Origin: Clostridiales bacterium
Lineage (GTDB): Bacteria > Bacillota > Clostridia > Oscillospirales > Oscillospiraceae
DNA length: 6,826 bases
Assembly (NCBI GenBank): GCA_019421975.1
Contig: JAHZEE010000093.1
Span: 1 to 6,826 of the forward strand
Reading direction: 5' to 3'
The notes beneath the pieces are model-generated. The model was not told the origin of the DNA and did no database searches. It was given only the letters and a program-made list of their open reading frames with translations. A program made the position numbers and the translations under genes. This document shows positions 1-6,735 of this stretch, one piece after another. How positions within the stretch are numbered: the first letter of the stretch is position 1; the number at the start of each line of letters is the position of its first letter.

Positions 1-308
1 GCATGAGCGACGACGGCTCGTGCGGGCAGCAGGGCTATGTGGCAGACGGTGTGCGCCAGATGCTGGCGCAGGGGGAGTATGCGGCTGTGATGGCCTGCGG
101 CCCCAGGATGATGCTCAGGACTGTGGCGGCCGCAGCGCAGGAGGCCGGCGTTTTGTGCTATGTCTCCATGGAAGAGCGCATGGGCTGCGGCATTGGGGCC
201 TGCCTGGTGTGCGCCTGCAAGACCCAAAAAGACGGCAAAACGGGATACCAGCATGTCTGCAAGGACGGGCCTGTGTTCCCGGCAGAGGAGGTGTGCTGGG
301 ATGATTGA
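1..308 (+). CDS. pyrK: Dihydroorotate dehydrogenase B, electron transfer subunit PyrK (3' part)
   Basis: This is the C-terminal part of PyrK, the FAD and [2Fe-2S] subunit that passes electrons from PyrD to NAD+ in the cytoplasmic class 1B dihydroorotate dehydrogenase. The frame is open at the left edge; the ATG at 3 is internal, because the family is about 250 residues and only 101 codons from that ATG are present. Counting from it, I see the family's DDGS-G motif (3-8), the ACGP-MM nucleotide-binding motif (31-37) of ferredoxin-reductase-like proteins, and the cluster-binding cysteines 62, 67, 70 and 86 in ERMGCGIGAC-xx-C and HVCKDGPVF. Their 5/3/16 spacing fits PyrK. The stop lies inside the start of pyrD (8-base overlap), which suggests translational coupling of the two subunits. 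Identification is firm; only the N-terminal FAD domain is missing. Confidence 0.95.
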   Translation, partial: MSDDGSCGQQGYVADGVRQMLAQGEYAAVMACGPRMMLRTVAAAAQEAGVLCYVSMEERMGCGIGACLVCACKTQKDGKTGYQHVCKDGPVFPAEEVCWDD

Positions 309-1221
309 TCTGTCGGTAAACCTGGCCGGCGTCACCCTGAAAAATCCCATTGTTGTGGCCTCCGGCACCTATGGATTTGGCCATGAGTTCGCGGAGTTCT
401 ATGACCTTTCAGAGCTTGGCGCGATCTGCGCCAAGGGGCTGACGGTCCATAAAAGGGATGGAAATCCGCCGCCCCGGATCGCGGAGACGCCGGCGGGGAT
501 TCTCAACAGCGTGGGGCTGCAGAATCCCGGCGTGGACGCCTTTTGCGAGCAGGAGATGCCGTACCTCAAAAGGAGCGGCACAAAAATCATCGCCAACATC
601 TCCGGCAACACGCTGGAGGAATTCACGGAGCTCTCGGAGAAGGTGTCGGCCGCGGGGGTGGATCTCATCGAGGTCAACATCTCGTGCCCGAATGTGAAGC
701 ACGGGGGGCTTGCCTGGGGCACGCAGCCGGCCTCTGCGGCGGCGGCCACTGAGGCGGTTAAAAAAGCGGCTGCGGTGCCGGTCATGGTGAAGCTCTCGCC
801 CAATGTGACGGACATCACGGAGATTGCCAGAGCGGTGGAGGCGGCGGGCGCGGATGCGCTGAGCCTGATCAACACCCTGCTGGGAATGCGCATTGACATT
901 GAGACGCGCCGGCCGATCCTGCACAACAATATGGGCGGCCTGTCGGGGCCGGCCGTGCTGCCGGTGGCGGTACGGATGGTCTACCAGGTGGCGCAGGCGG
1001 TCAAGCTCCCCATCCTCGGCATGGGCGGCGTGTCAACCGGCGCGGACGCGGTGGAGATGATGATGGCGGGCGCCACGGCCGTGGCGGTGGGCACGGCCTG
1101 CTTTGCTGACCCCTATGCCCCCATCAAGGTGCGCGACGGTCTGGCAGACTATCTGCAGCGGCACCATCTGGAGCAGGCGAGCGGGCTGACCGGGACGGTG
1201 CGGCCCTACGAATCGATCTAA
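301..1221 (+). CDS. pyrD: Dihydroorotate dehydrogenase B, catalytic subunit PyrD (class 1B)
   Basis: An FMN-dependent TIM-barrel enzyme of 306 residues that oxidises dihydroorotate to orotate in the fourth step of de novo UMP synthesis; in class 1B it works with PyrK and uses NAD+. Visible signatures are ASGTYGFG (20-27), the AKG...GNPPPR segment (44-59), NSVGLQNPG (69-77), and NISCPNVKHGG, whose Cys129 is the catalytic base characteristic of class 1 enzymes (class 2 uses Ser). The C-terminal GMGGVSTGADA and the following VAVGTA are the FMN phosphate-binding strands. I chose ATG 301 because it gives the normal length and N-terminus (MIDLSVNLAGV) and has AGAGGAGG at 284-291, 9 bases upstream; the frame is open back to an ATG at 160, but that start would bury the gene in pyrK. 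It overlaps pyrK by 8 bases. Confidence 0.97.
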   Translation: MIDLSVNLAGVTLKNPIVVASGTYGFGHEFAEFYDLSELGAICAKGLTVHKRDGNPPPRIAETPAGILNSVGLQNPGVDAFCEQEMPYLKRSGTKIIANISGNTLEEFTELSEKVSAAGVDLIEVNISCPNVKHGGLAWGTQPASAAAATEAVKKAAAVPVMVKLSPNVTDITEIARAVEAAGADALSLINTLLGMRIDIETRRPILHNNMGGLSGPAVLPVAVRMVYQVAQAVKLPILGMGGVSTGADAVEMMMAGATAVAVGTACFADPYAPIKVRDGLADYLQRHHLEQASGLTGTVRPYESI

Positions 1222-1232
1222 GGCGGAGACCC

Positions 1233-2408
1233 ATGACACAAATTTACATCATTCGCCATGCAGAGGCGGAGGGAAACCTCTACCGCCGGCTCCATGGCCA
1301 ATACGACTCGCTGGTGACGGAAACGGGAAAGGCGCAGATTGCCGCGCTGCGCAGGCGGTTTGAGCGCGTGCCGGTGGACGCCTGTTACGCCAGCGACCTG
1401 ATCCGGACCCGCATGACGGCGCAGGCTGTCTGTGGGCCAAAGCATCTCAAACTGCAGCCTGATCCCAGGTTCCGGGAGATCCGGATGGGCGTCTGGGAGG
1501 ATGTCCCGTTCGGCGAGGTGGCAGAGCGGGAAAAGTACCTGCTGGACCGCTTTAATGAGGATCCGGCCCATTGGTATGTCTCCGGCGCAGAGCGCTATGA
1601 AGCGTATACAGAGCGGTTTTTAGATGCCATGACGGAGGCAGCAGAGGCCCATGCGGGGCAGACCATTGCAATTTTTTCCCATGGCTCGGTGATTCGGGGG
1701 GTGCTGATGCGCCTGTTCTACGGCGCAGACCATCCGGAACAGACCGGCCACTGCGACAACACGGGCGTCACACTGCTGGAATACGAGGCCGGCCAATACC
1801 GGCTGGTCTACAAAAATGACAATTCCCATCTCCCGGAGGAGATCTCCACCCTGGCAAAGCAGAGCTGGTGGCGGCAGGATGGGAAGACGGTGGATCACAA
1901 CCTGTGGTACCGCCCGGTCGGAGAGGATGCGGAGACCTATCTGCAGTTCCGGCAGGAGGCGTGGCACTCCATCTATGGAAATCTCGACGGGTATCAGCCG
2001 GCGGCCTTTTGGTGTGACGCGAAGCGCTGCGCAGAGGAAAGAGCGGAGGCTGTGGCGTTTGCCATGCTGGGCGAGCAGATCGTGGGCCTGGTACAGCTGG
2101 ATTTGGAGCGAAAGGCCGCGCAGAGGGCGGGATATATCTCCTTTTACTATATGCGGCCAGCCTATCAGAATCTCGGACTTGGCGTCCAAATGCTGGGACA
2201 CTGTATCAGCATTTGCCGCCCCATGGGCCGCACAGGGCTGCAGCTCTCTGTCTCCCCCAGAAACACAAGGGCGCTGCGCTTTTACAGCCGCTATGGGTTT
2301 GGAGCCATCGGGAAAACGGCGGGGGCGCATGGCGATCTCACACTCATGGAGAAGTCCATTGACCGCAGCCCTTATTTGCGGCCCGCGCAGCAGACGAGCC
2401 TGGACTGA
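1233..2408 (+). CDS. Histidine phosphatase / GNAT N-acetyltransferase fusion protein
   Basis: A 391-residue two-domain cytoplasmic protein. Residues 1 to about 195 form a histidine phosphatase (phosphoglycerate mutase-like) domain: RHAEAEGN (8-15) carries the phospho-accepting His9, Arg58 in SDLIRTR is the second phosphate-binding Arg, Glu82 in REIRMGVWE is the likely acid, and His150 in FSHG is the second catalytic His. From about residue 205 to 380 there is a GNAT fold; QNLGLG (312-317) fits the acetyl-CoA pyrophosphate-binding Q/RxxGxG/A motif, and SPRNTRALRFYSRYGF is the usual GNAT C-terminal signature. Both active sites look intact. Substrates are unknown, so the name phosphoglycerate mutase would be unjustified. 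It starts 11 bases after pyrD, with AAGGCGGAG at 1220-1228 as ribosome binding site, and no terminator separates them, so it is probably the last gene of the pyr operon. I believe this fusion recurs in Clostridia, but that is from memory. Confidence 0.88.
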   Translation: MTQIYIIRHAEAEGNLYRRLHGQYDSLVTETGKAQIAALRRRFERVPVDACYASDLIRTRMTAQAVCGPKHLKLQPDPRFREIRMGVWEDVPFGEVAEREKYLLDRFNEDPAHWYVSGAERYEAYTERFLDAMTEAAEAHAGQTIAIFSHGSVIRGVLMRLFYGADHPEQTGHCDNTGVTLLEYEAGQYRLVYKNDNSHLPEEISTLAKQSWWRQDGKTVDHNLWYRPVGEDAETYLQFRQEAWHSIYGNLDGYQPAAFWCDAKRCAEERAEAVAFAMLGEQIVGLVQLDLERKAAQRAGYISFYYMRPAYQNLGLGVQMLGHCISICRPMGRTGLQLSVSPRNTRALRFYSRYGFGAIGKTAGAHGDLTLMEKSIDRSPYLRPAQQTSLD

Positions 2409-2422
2409 CATAGAACATACAA

Positions 2423-2453
2423 AAAACCGGCATAATATAATCATGCCGGTTTT
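2423..2453. terminator. Bidirectional rho-independent terminator between convergent genes
   Basis: An 11-bp perfect stem (AAAACCGGCAT at 2423-2433 with ATGCCGGTTTT at 2443-2453) encloses a 9-base AT-rich loop. Read on the plus strand it ends in a run of four T; read on the minus strand it ends in six T (complement of 2421-2426). It lies 14 bases after the stop of the phosphatase/acetyltransferase gene and 10 bases after the stop of the convergent lipoprotein gene, so it is well placed to end both transcripts. The U-tract is stronger for the minus-strand transcript. Confidence 0.9.
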
Positions 2454-2463
2454 CTGCTGCGTG

Positions 2464-2832
2464 TTATCGGGCGGCGTCTGTTACCGCTTCGCCCACATCG
2501 GCCACTGCGTCGCCGGCACCCTTGACTGCATCGCCTGCGCCGTCGACAATGTCCTTTGCCCCATCCTTCAGGTCGTCCGCGGCCTTAGAGGCATTGCCTG
2601 CGGTGGTGCTGGTGTTGCCGCCGTCCGTGTTGCCGGCCGCGTCGTTGGTCTGAAGATCGTTGGCGGCGTCGTCCTTGTCGCCCTTTTCGTCTGTGCCCGG
2701 CGTGGGCATGGTGTCATTGGTGGTCGGCACCTTGTCGGTATCTGCGGTATTGTTGTCCTTCGTATTGCCGCAGCCTGCGAGCACAGTGACCAGCGCCAGA
2801 GACGCCAAAATCAAAGAAAGTTTGCGGTTCAT
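2464..2832 (-). CDS. Small secreted lipoprotein with Asn/Thr/Asp-rich linker and heptad-repeat tail
   Basis: A 122-residue predicted lipoprotein of unknown function. The N-terminus is a classic lipoprotein signal: MNRK, a hydrophobic stretch (5-18) and lipobox LAGC with the lipidated Cys21, so the mature protein should sit on the outer face of the cytoplasmic membrane. Residues 22-83 are low complexity, rich in Asn, Thr, Asp, Gly and Lys and probably disordered. Residues 84-118 are about five heptads (GAKDIVD, GAGDAVK, GAGDAVA, DVGEAVT and a weaker first copy) that would make a small-residue amphipathic helix. The start is supported by GGAGG (complement of 2841-2845) 8 bases upstream. It is a single gene, convergent with the upstream operon and divergent from pepF. 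Clean signal sequence, start and terminator argue that it is real despite longer overlapping frames on the other strand. No enzymatic motif is visible; it may be structural or envelope-associated. Confidence 0.85.
   Translation of the reverse strand: MNRKLSLILASLALVTVLAGCGNTKDNNTADTDKVPTTNDTMPTPGTDEKGDKDDAANDLQTNDAAGNTDGGNTSTTAGNASKAADDLKDGAKDIVDGAGDAVKGAGDAVADVGEAVTDAAR
2479..2583 (-). repeat. Heptad repeat in lipoprotein C-terminus (protein level)
   Basis: Five consecutive 7-residue units (residues 84-118) follow the pattern x-A/V-x-D/E-I/A/L-V-x: AADDLKD, GAKDIVD, GAGDAVK, GAGDAVA, DVGEAVT. The DNA copies are related but not identical, so this is an old or selected protein repeat rather than a recent tandem duplication. 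Ala and Val recur at the 2nd and 6th positions, giving the 3-4 spacing of an amphipathic helix with an acidic opposite face. Confidence 0.7.
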
Positions 2833-3066
2833 ATTCCATTCCTCCGTTGTTTTACAAAAATGATTGCAGAAGTAGTATGTTCCGCATGGACGAGAATAAA
2901 CGGGTAAGTTTTACCGAAAAGCAAAACGGATGGCCAGTTGACAGAAAAAGTGTTCCGGCGCTTGTGAAAATCCCCTTCCTGTGGTATGATATCTTACATA
3001 CTATCATATTCTATTTCTTTAGACGCAGAAGACTGCAGACATCAAAAAGAAATCGGAGGCGCAACT
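2833..3066. promoter_or_regulatory. Divergent intergenic region between lipoprotein gene and pepF
   Basis: This 234-base gap must hold the start signals of both flanking genes. It is more AT-rich than the genes around it. The plus-strand promoter of pepF is clear and listed separately. For the lipoprotein I see the ribosome binding site (CCTCC at 2841-2845, read on the minus strand) but no convincing -35/-10 pair; the best candidates match only about four of six bases. A short inverted repeat, GGTAA-N3-TTACC (2903-2915), lies between the two and might be an operator. The short frame at 2847-3074 has no ribosome binding site or recognisable product and is not a gene. Confidence 0.6.
2962..2990 (+). 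promoter_or_regulatory. Extended -10 sigma-A-type promoter of the pepF operon
   Basis: TTGTGA (2962-2967) and TATGAT (2985-2990) are separated by exactly 17 bases, and the -10 is preceded by TG-N (TGG at 2982-2984), the extended -10 feature common in Gram-positive promoters. Transcription should begin near 2996-2998, leaving a leader of about 70 bases before the pepF start. A perfect TTGACA at 2938-2943 lacks a -10 at the right distance, so it is probably not the -35 used. Confidence 0.75.
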
Positions 3067-4872
3067 ATGAGTGAAACAAAAATTCCAGAACGCAGTGAGC
3101 GGGCGCAGGCGGATCTCTGGGATCTCACAGATCTCTATGCTTCTGACAGCGACTGGCAAAAAGAGTTTGAGGCCCTGAAGGAACTGGCAGCCCGCATCCC
3201 GTCTTACCGCGGCACGCTTGGCAAAAGCGCCGGGACACTTCTGGAATACGCCAAGCTCGATGAGCAGATCGGCCTGCTGCTGGACCGGCTGGCCAACTAC
3301 GCCCAGCGGAAAAATGACGAGGACACCCGCGTGGCAGAATATCAGGCTATGGTTGCAAAGCTGACGGCGCTTTGGGTGGAGGTTGCGGCGGCCGGCGCCT
3401 TTGAGACGCCGGAGCTGCTTGCGATTCCGGAGCAGACGCTGGAGCAGTTTTATAAAGAGGAGCCGGCGCTGGAGCTCTACCGCCGCAGCTTCTGGAATAT
3501 CCGGCGGAAGAAGGAACACATTTTGTCTGATGCCGAGGAAAAATTGTTGGCGCAGGCCCGGGAGATGGCCCAGGCGCCGGACACCATCTTCTCCATGTTC
3601 AACGATGCAGATCTTACCTTTGAAGATGCGGTGGATGCGGCCGGCGTCCGCCATCCGCTCAGCCAGGGAACCTATGTGTCCTACCTTGAGAGCCCGGACC
3701 GGGCGCTGCGCAGGTCCGCCTTTGAGCACCTGTATGCACAGTATGGCGCATTCCGAAATACAATTGCGGCCGTGCTGGCGGCCCAGGTCAAGCAGCTTCA
3801 GTTCTTCTCCCAGGCGCGGCACTACCCCTCCAGCCTCCATATGTCGCTGGACAACACCAATGTGCCGGTTGAAGTGTACTATAATTTGATCGATACGGTT
3901 CACAAAAATCTGGACCGCATGCACCGCTATGTGGGGCTGCGCAAACGGCTGCTGGGCCTGGAGGAGCTGCACATGTACGATGTCTATGCCCCGCTTGTAA
4001 AGACGGAAAAGCGCCACATTCCCTTTGAGCAGGCAAAGCAGACCGTCTATGATGCGCTGGCGCCCATGGGCGAGGCATACCGCGCCATTTTGCAGGAGGG
4101 CTATGACCACCGCTGGATTGATGTCTATGAGAATGCCGGCAAGCGCTCGGGCGCGTATTCCGCAGGGCCCAAGGTGCATCCCTATGTGCTGCTCAACTAT
4201 ACGGGCACACTGGACAGCCAGTTTACGCTGGCCCACGAGATGGGGCATGCCATCCACTCCTACCTGTCCAATCAGACGCAGCCTGCGGTCTATGCCGACT
4301 ATGTGATCTTTGTGGCAGAGGTCGCCTCGACCTGCAACGAGACGCTGCTCATGTACCATCTGCTGGATCAGACGACAGACCGTCAGGAGCGGGCCGAGCT
4401 GATCAACCACTTTTTGGAGCAGTTCAAAGGGACACTCTACCGGCAGACCATGTTTGCGGAATTTGAGCTTAAAATCGCAGAACGCAACCAGCGTGGGGAG
4501 AGCCTGACGGCGGAGGACCTGTGTGCGCTCTACCGCCAGCTCAATGAGGCCTACTTCGGCCCGGAGATGGTGCTTGATCCCCAGATTGATATGGAGTGGG
4601 CCAGAATTCCGCATTTTTACTATCATTACTATGTGTTTCAGTACGCCACTGGGTTCTCTGCGGCCATTGCGCTGGCGCGGCGGATTCGCCGCGAGGGCGA
4701 GGCTGCGGTGCGGGACTATCTGGGCTTTTTGTCCGGCGGGTGCTCCAAGGATCCCATTGATCTGCTCAAGGGAGCGGGGGTGGACATGACCACCGCCGCG
4801 CCGGTTCAGGAGGCCCTGGATCTGTTTGCAGAATTGCTCGATGAGATGGAGCAGCTCACGGAGGAAAAGTGA
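3067..4872 (+). CDS. pepF: Oligoendopeptidase F (M3 family zinc metallopeptidase)
   Basis: A 601-residue cytoplasmic zinc peptidase that cleaves short peptides, typically of 7 to 17 residues, in the final steps of peptide use and protein turnover. The full length matches the PepF family. The N-terminal third is the helical domain that encloses the active-site channel. The zinc site is HEMGH (390-394), with His390 and His394 as ligands and Glu391 as catalytic base, and Glu418 in FVAEVAST supplies the third ligand. The segments MYDVYAPL before it and YHYYVFQYATGFSAA after it are typical of the family. There is no signal peptide. I place the start at ATG 3067 because GGAGG at 3055-3059 lies 7 bases upstream and the protein then begins like other PepF proteins; the frame is open further upstream to 2986, but that overlaps the promoter. 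It is the first gene of a five-gene operon. Confidence 0.95.
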   Translation: MSETKIPERSERAQADLWDLTDLYASDSDWQKEFEALKELAARIPSYRGTLGKSAGTLLEYAKLDEQIGLLLDRLANYAQRKNDEDTRVAEYQAMVAKLTALWVEVAAAGAFETPELLAIPEQTLEQFYKEEPALELYRRSFWNIRRKKEHILSDAEEKLLAQAREMAQAPDTIFSMFNDADLTFEDAVDAAGVRHPLSQGTYVSYLESPDRALRRSAFEHLYAQYGAFRNTIAAVLAAQVKQLQFFSQARHYPSSLHMSLDNTNVPVEVYYNLIDTVHKNLDRMHRYVGLRKRLLGLEELHMYDVYAPLVKTEKRHIPFEQAKQTVYDALAPMGEAYRAILQEGYDHRWIDVYENAGKRSGAYSAGPKVHPYVLLNYTGTLDSQFTLAHEMGHAIHSYLSNQTQPAVYADYVIFVAEVASTCNETLLMYHLLDQTTDRQERAELINHFLEQFKGTLYRQTMFAEFELKIAERNQRGESLTAEDLCALYRQLNEAYFGPEMVLDPQIDMEWARIPHFYYHYYVFQYATGFSAAIALARRIRREGEAAVRDYLGFLSGGCSKDPIDLLKGAGVDMTTAAPVQEALDLFAELLDEMEQLTEEK

Positions 4873-4873
4873 G

Positions 4874-5122
4874 ATGGCAGACGAGATTTTTATTCCGGTG
4901 CTCCACAGCTTTGAAAATGGAAACACCTTCTCCGGCTCTGACGGTTCGATGCGCTTTTTTCTCCGGCCGCAGCTGGAGCAGGAAGGGCAGTCGCATATTC
5001 TTGCAGAGCTCTGGCATGGGCCGCTGTGTTATGAGAAGAGCGAGATAGAGCACACGCAGGTGTTCGATATGACAGAGGAGGGGCGGCTCCAGATTGAGGC
5101 CTGGCTGAAAGAGCATCGATAG
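4874..5122 (+). CDS. Small cytoplasmic protein of unknown function
   Basis: An 82-residue protein that I do not recognise as a named family. It begins 1 base after the pepF stop, with GGAGG at 4860-4864, 9 bases upstream, so its translation is probably coupled to pepF. The same frame is open back to 4826 inside pepF, but only ATG 4874 has a ribosome binding site. It has no signal peptide, membrane segment or cysteine pair; its single Cys lies in GPLCYEKSE. Visible features are an aromatic and Gly/Ser-rich centre (HSFENGNTFSGSDGSMRFFL), a WHGPLCYEKSE segment and an acidic, helical end (EEGRLQIEAWLKEHR). This looks like a compact folded domain rather than random sequence, which together with the operon position supports a real gene. 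A role linked to PepF is only a guess from position. Confidence 0.82.
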   Translation: MADEIFIPVLHSFENGNTFSGSDGSMRFFLRPQLEQEGQSHILAELWHGPLCYEKSEIEHTQVFDMTEEGRLQIEAWLKEHR

Positions 5123-5137
5123 AAAGAGGCGCAGAGA

Positions 5138-5911
5138 ATGAACAACGAAGCGCGCACAGCGCAATTTCACACCCTGCTGAGGCGGGGAGATGTGGGCCGC
5201 TACTGCATTTTGCCGGGGGATCCCGGCAGATGCGAGCTGATTGCGGCGCAGTTTGACAACCCGGTTCGGGTGGCACAGAATCGGGAATACACCACCTATA
5301 CCGGCCCGCTTTTCGGGCAAAAGGTAAGCGTGAGCTCAACGGGAATCGGCGGGCCGTCTGCCGCCATTGCGATGGAAGAACTGGTGGCGGTCGGCGCGGA
5401 GGTGTTCTTGCGGGTCGGCACCTGCGGCGGCATCGCCCCGCAGGTGCGCCCCGACGATGTGGTGATCGCAACCGGGGCGATCCGGATGGAGGGGACCAGC
5501 CGGGAGTATGCGCCGATCGAATATCCGGCGGTTGCAGATTTTGAGGTCACCACCGCACTGGCAGAGGCGGCACAGCGGCTGGGAAAACCGTGGCACACAG
5601 GCGTGGTCCAGTGCAAGGACTCCTTCTATGGCCAGCACTCGCCGCAGCGCAGCCCCGTGGCATACATGCTGCTGGAGAAGTGGGAGGCGTGGAAAAAGCT
5701 GGGGGTGCTCGCCAGTGAGATGGAGTCGGCAGCGCTGTTTGTGACGGCCGCAGCGCTCGGCGTGCGGTGCGGTACGGTGCTGCATGTGATCTGGAATCAG
5801 GAACTGGAAAAGCTGGGGGCGCCGCAGACGGAGAGCCATGACACCTCGGCGGCCGTGGAGATTGCGGTCGAGGCCATAAAACAGATGATCCGGAGGGATC
5901 AGCAGAAATGA
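5138..5911 (+). CDS. udp: Uridine phosphorylase (NP-I family)
   Basis: A 257-residue cytoplasmic enzyme that splits uridine with phosphate into uracil and ribose-1-phosphate in pyrimidine salvage. It can be read along its whole length against E. coli Udp: GDPGR (Arg31), REYTTY (Arg49) and RVGTCGG (Arg92, Thr95) correspond to the phosphate-binding residues Arg30, Arg48, Arg91 and Thr94, STGIGGPS to the conserved glycine-rich loop, and EMES (Glu194, Met195, Glu196) to the ribose-binding segment. The uracil-binding loop reads FYGQHSPQR, with Phe163 and Gln166 in place, but the Arg that binds O4 in E. coli (168) is not at that position; Arg171 may serve. Substrate range could therefore differ, although the rest argues for a uridine phosphorylase rather than a purine enzyme. 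The start is ATG 5138 with AAAGAGG at 5123-5129, 15 bases after the 82-residue gene. Confidence 0.92.
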   Translation: MNNEARTAQFHTLLRRGDVGRYCILPGDPGRCELIAAQFDNPVRVAQNREYTTYTGPLFGQKVSVSSTGIGGPSAAIAMEELVAVGAEVFLRVGTCGGIAPQVRPDDVVIATGAIRMEGTSREYAPIEYPAVADFEVTTALAEAAQRLGKPWHTGVVQCKDSFYGQHSPQRSPVAYMLLEKWEAWKKLGVLASEMESAALFVTAAALGVRCGTVLHVIWNQELEKLGAPQTESHDTSAAVEIAVEAIKQMIRRDQQK

Positions 5912-6735
5912 TTCAGGATATTGCGCCCAAGGTGATGGTCAATACCTATTATGATTTGCAGCCAGAGGCGGGGGACTTCATCCTGAGCTTTCAGAACGAC
6001 AAGATATTATGTCAAAACGACTCCGACGCCCTGCGCTATCCCTGTCTGTCCCAGATTGGGACGGAGGATGTTACATATGTGTACCTGTTCGCCATGGATA
6101 AGGTCCGCTATTTTTTGGCGGAACCACGCCAGCCGGTTCAGGCGGCGGGGTTCGGCTATCATGGGCTTGGCATTCTGCGCAAGCTGGGACCGAAGGAAGC
6201 CGCCTATGCGGGGATGACGGCCTATCACCTCAATGGCTGGTACCGCAGCCACTGCTATTGCGGCTGCTGCGGCGCTAGGACGGTCTGGAGCCACGCAGAG
6301 CGTCGGATCGACTGCCCGAAGTGCGGCCATCCGTCCTATCCGCAGATTGCGCCCTGCATCATTGTGGCGGTGACGGACGGCGACCGCCTGCTGCTGACCC
6401 GCTATGCAGGCGGCGCCTACCGGCGCTATGCACTGGTCGCCGGCTTTTCGGAGATCGGCGAGAGCAGCGAGCAGACGGTACACCGGGAGGTTCTGGAAGA
6501 GACCGGCGTTCATATCAAGAACCTTCGATTTTATAAGAGTCAGCCTTGGGGCTTTTCCGGCAGCTTGCTGATGGGCTACTTTGCAGAACTAGATGGGGAT
6601 CCGACGATCACCCTGCAGCAGGAGGAGCTGTCAGAGGCAGTCTGGAAGCGACGCAATGAGATCGACTTTGTAGACGATGGAATTTCACTGACTGGAGAGA
6701 TGATCCGGAAATTTGTAGAGGAGGGAAATCCATGA
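5908..6735 (+). CDS. nudC: NADH/NAD pyrophosphatase NudC-type Nudix hydrolase
   Basis: A 275-residue cytoplasmic Nudix hydrolase that cleaves NAD(H) to NMN(H) and AMP; NudC enzymes of this family also remove NAD caps from RNA 5' ends. An N-terminal domain of about 110 residues precedes a zinc ribbon with Cys118-x2-Cys121 and Cys136-x2-Cys139, spaced as in E. coli NudC. YPQIAPC follows, as in NudC. The Nudix box spans 179-201 (GX5EX7REVXEEXGV) with all metal-binding Glu present (Glu185, Glu194, Glu197, Glu198). SQPWGFSGS (211-219) corresponds to the NudC hallmark SQPWPFPxS, with Gly and Ser where the family has two Pro. The start overlaps the udp stop by 4 bases (ATGA), with GGAGGG at 5892-5897, 10 bases upstream. 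Residues 116 and 120 are extra cysteines beside the zinc site. Confidence 0.93.
   Translation: MIQDIAPKVMVNTYYDLQPEAGDFILSFQNDKILCQNDSDALRYPCLSQIGTEDVTYVYLFAMDKVRYFLAEPRQPVQAAGFGYHGLGILRKLGPKEAAYAGMTAYHLNGWYRSHCYCGCCGARTVWSHAERRIDCPKCGHPSYPQIAPCIIVAVTDGDRLLLTRYAGGAYRRYALVAGFSEIGESSEQTVHREVLEETGVHIKNLRFYKSQPWGFSGSLLMGYFAELDGDPTITLQQEELSEAVWKRRNEIDFVDDGISLTGEMIRKFVEEGNP

Noticed and set aside
160..300. In-frame upstream extension of pyrD to the ATG at 160
   Set aside because: The added residues are out-of-frame pyrK sequence; ATG 301 gives the normal PyrD N-terminus and has a strong ribosome binding site.
1620..2444. Minus-strand open frame of 274 codons opposite the GNAT domain
   Set aside because: It overlaps a well-supported gene throughout and would begin inside the terminator hairpin.
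1816..2907. Plus-strand open frame of 363 codons running through the GNAT domain, the terminator and the lipoprotein gene
   Set aside because: It is out of frame with the clear GNAT domain, crosses a strong terminator and gives an Arg- and Trp-rich product with no motif.
2938..2943. Perfect TTGACA as the -35 of the pepF promoter
   Set aside because: The bases 17 further on read CTTGTG, which is not a -10; TTGTGA at 2962 pairs far better with the extended TATGAT.
2847..3074. 75-codon plus-strand frame upstream of pepF
   Set aside because: It lacks a ribosome binding site, spans the pepF promoter and resembles no protein.
3019..4926. Long minus-strand open frame (635 codons) opposite pepF
   Set aside because: It mirrors pepF, whose zinc site and full family length are unmistakable. 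The minus-strand translation has no recognisable motif, and its length follows from GC-rich codon structure.
4890..5471. Minus-strand frame of 193 codons over the small gene and udp
   Set aside because: Pro/Arg/Ala-rich shadow translation opposite two coding genes, with no motif.
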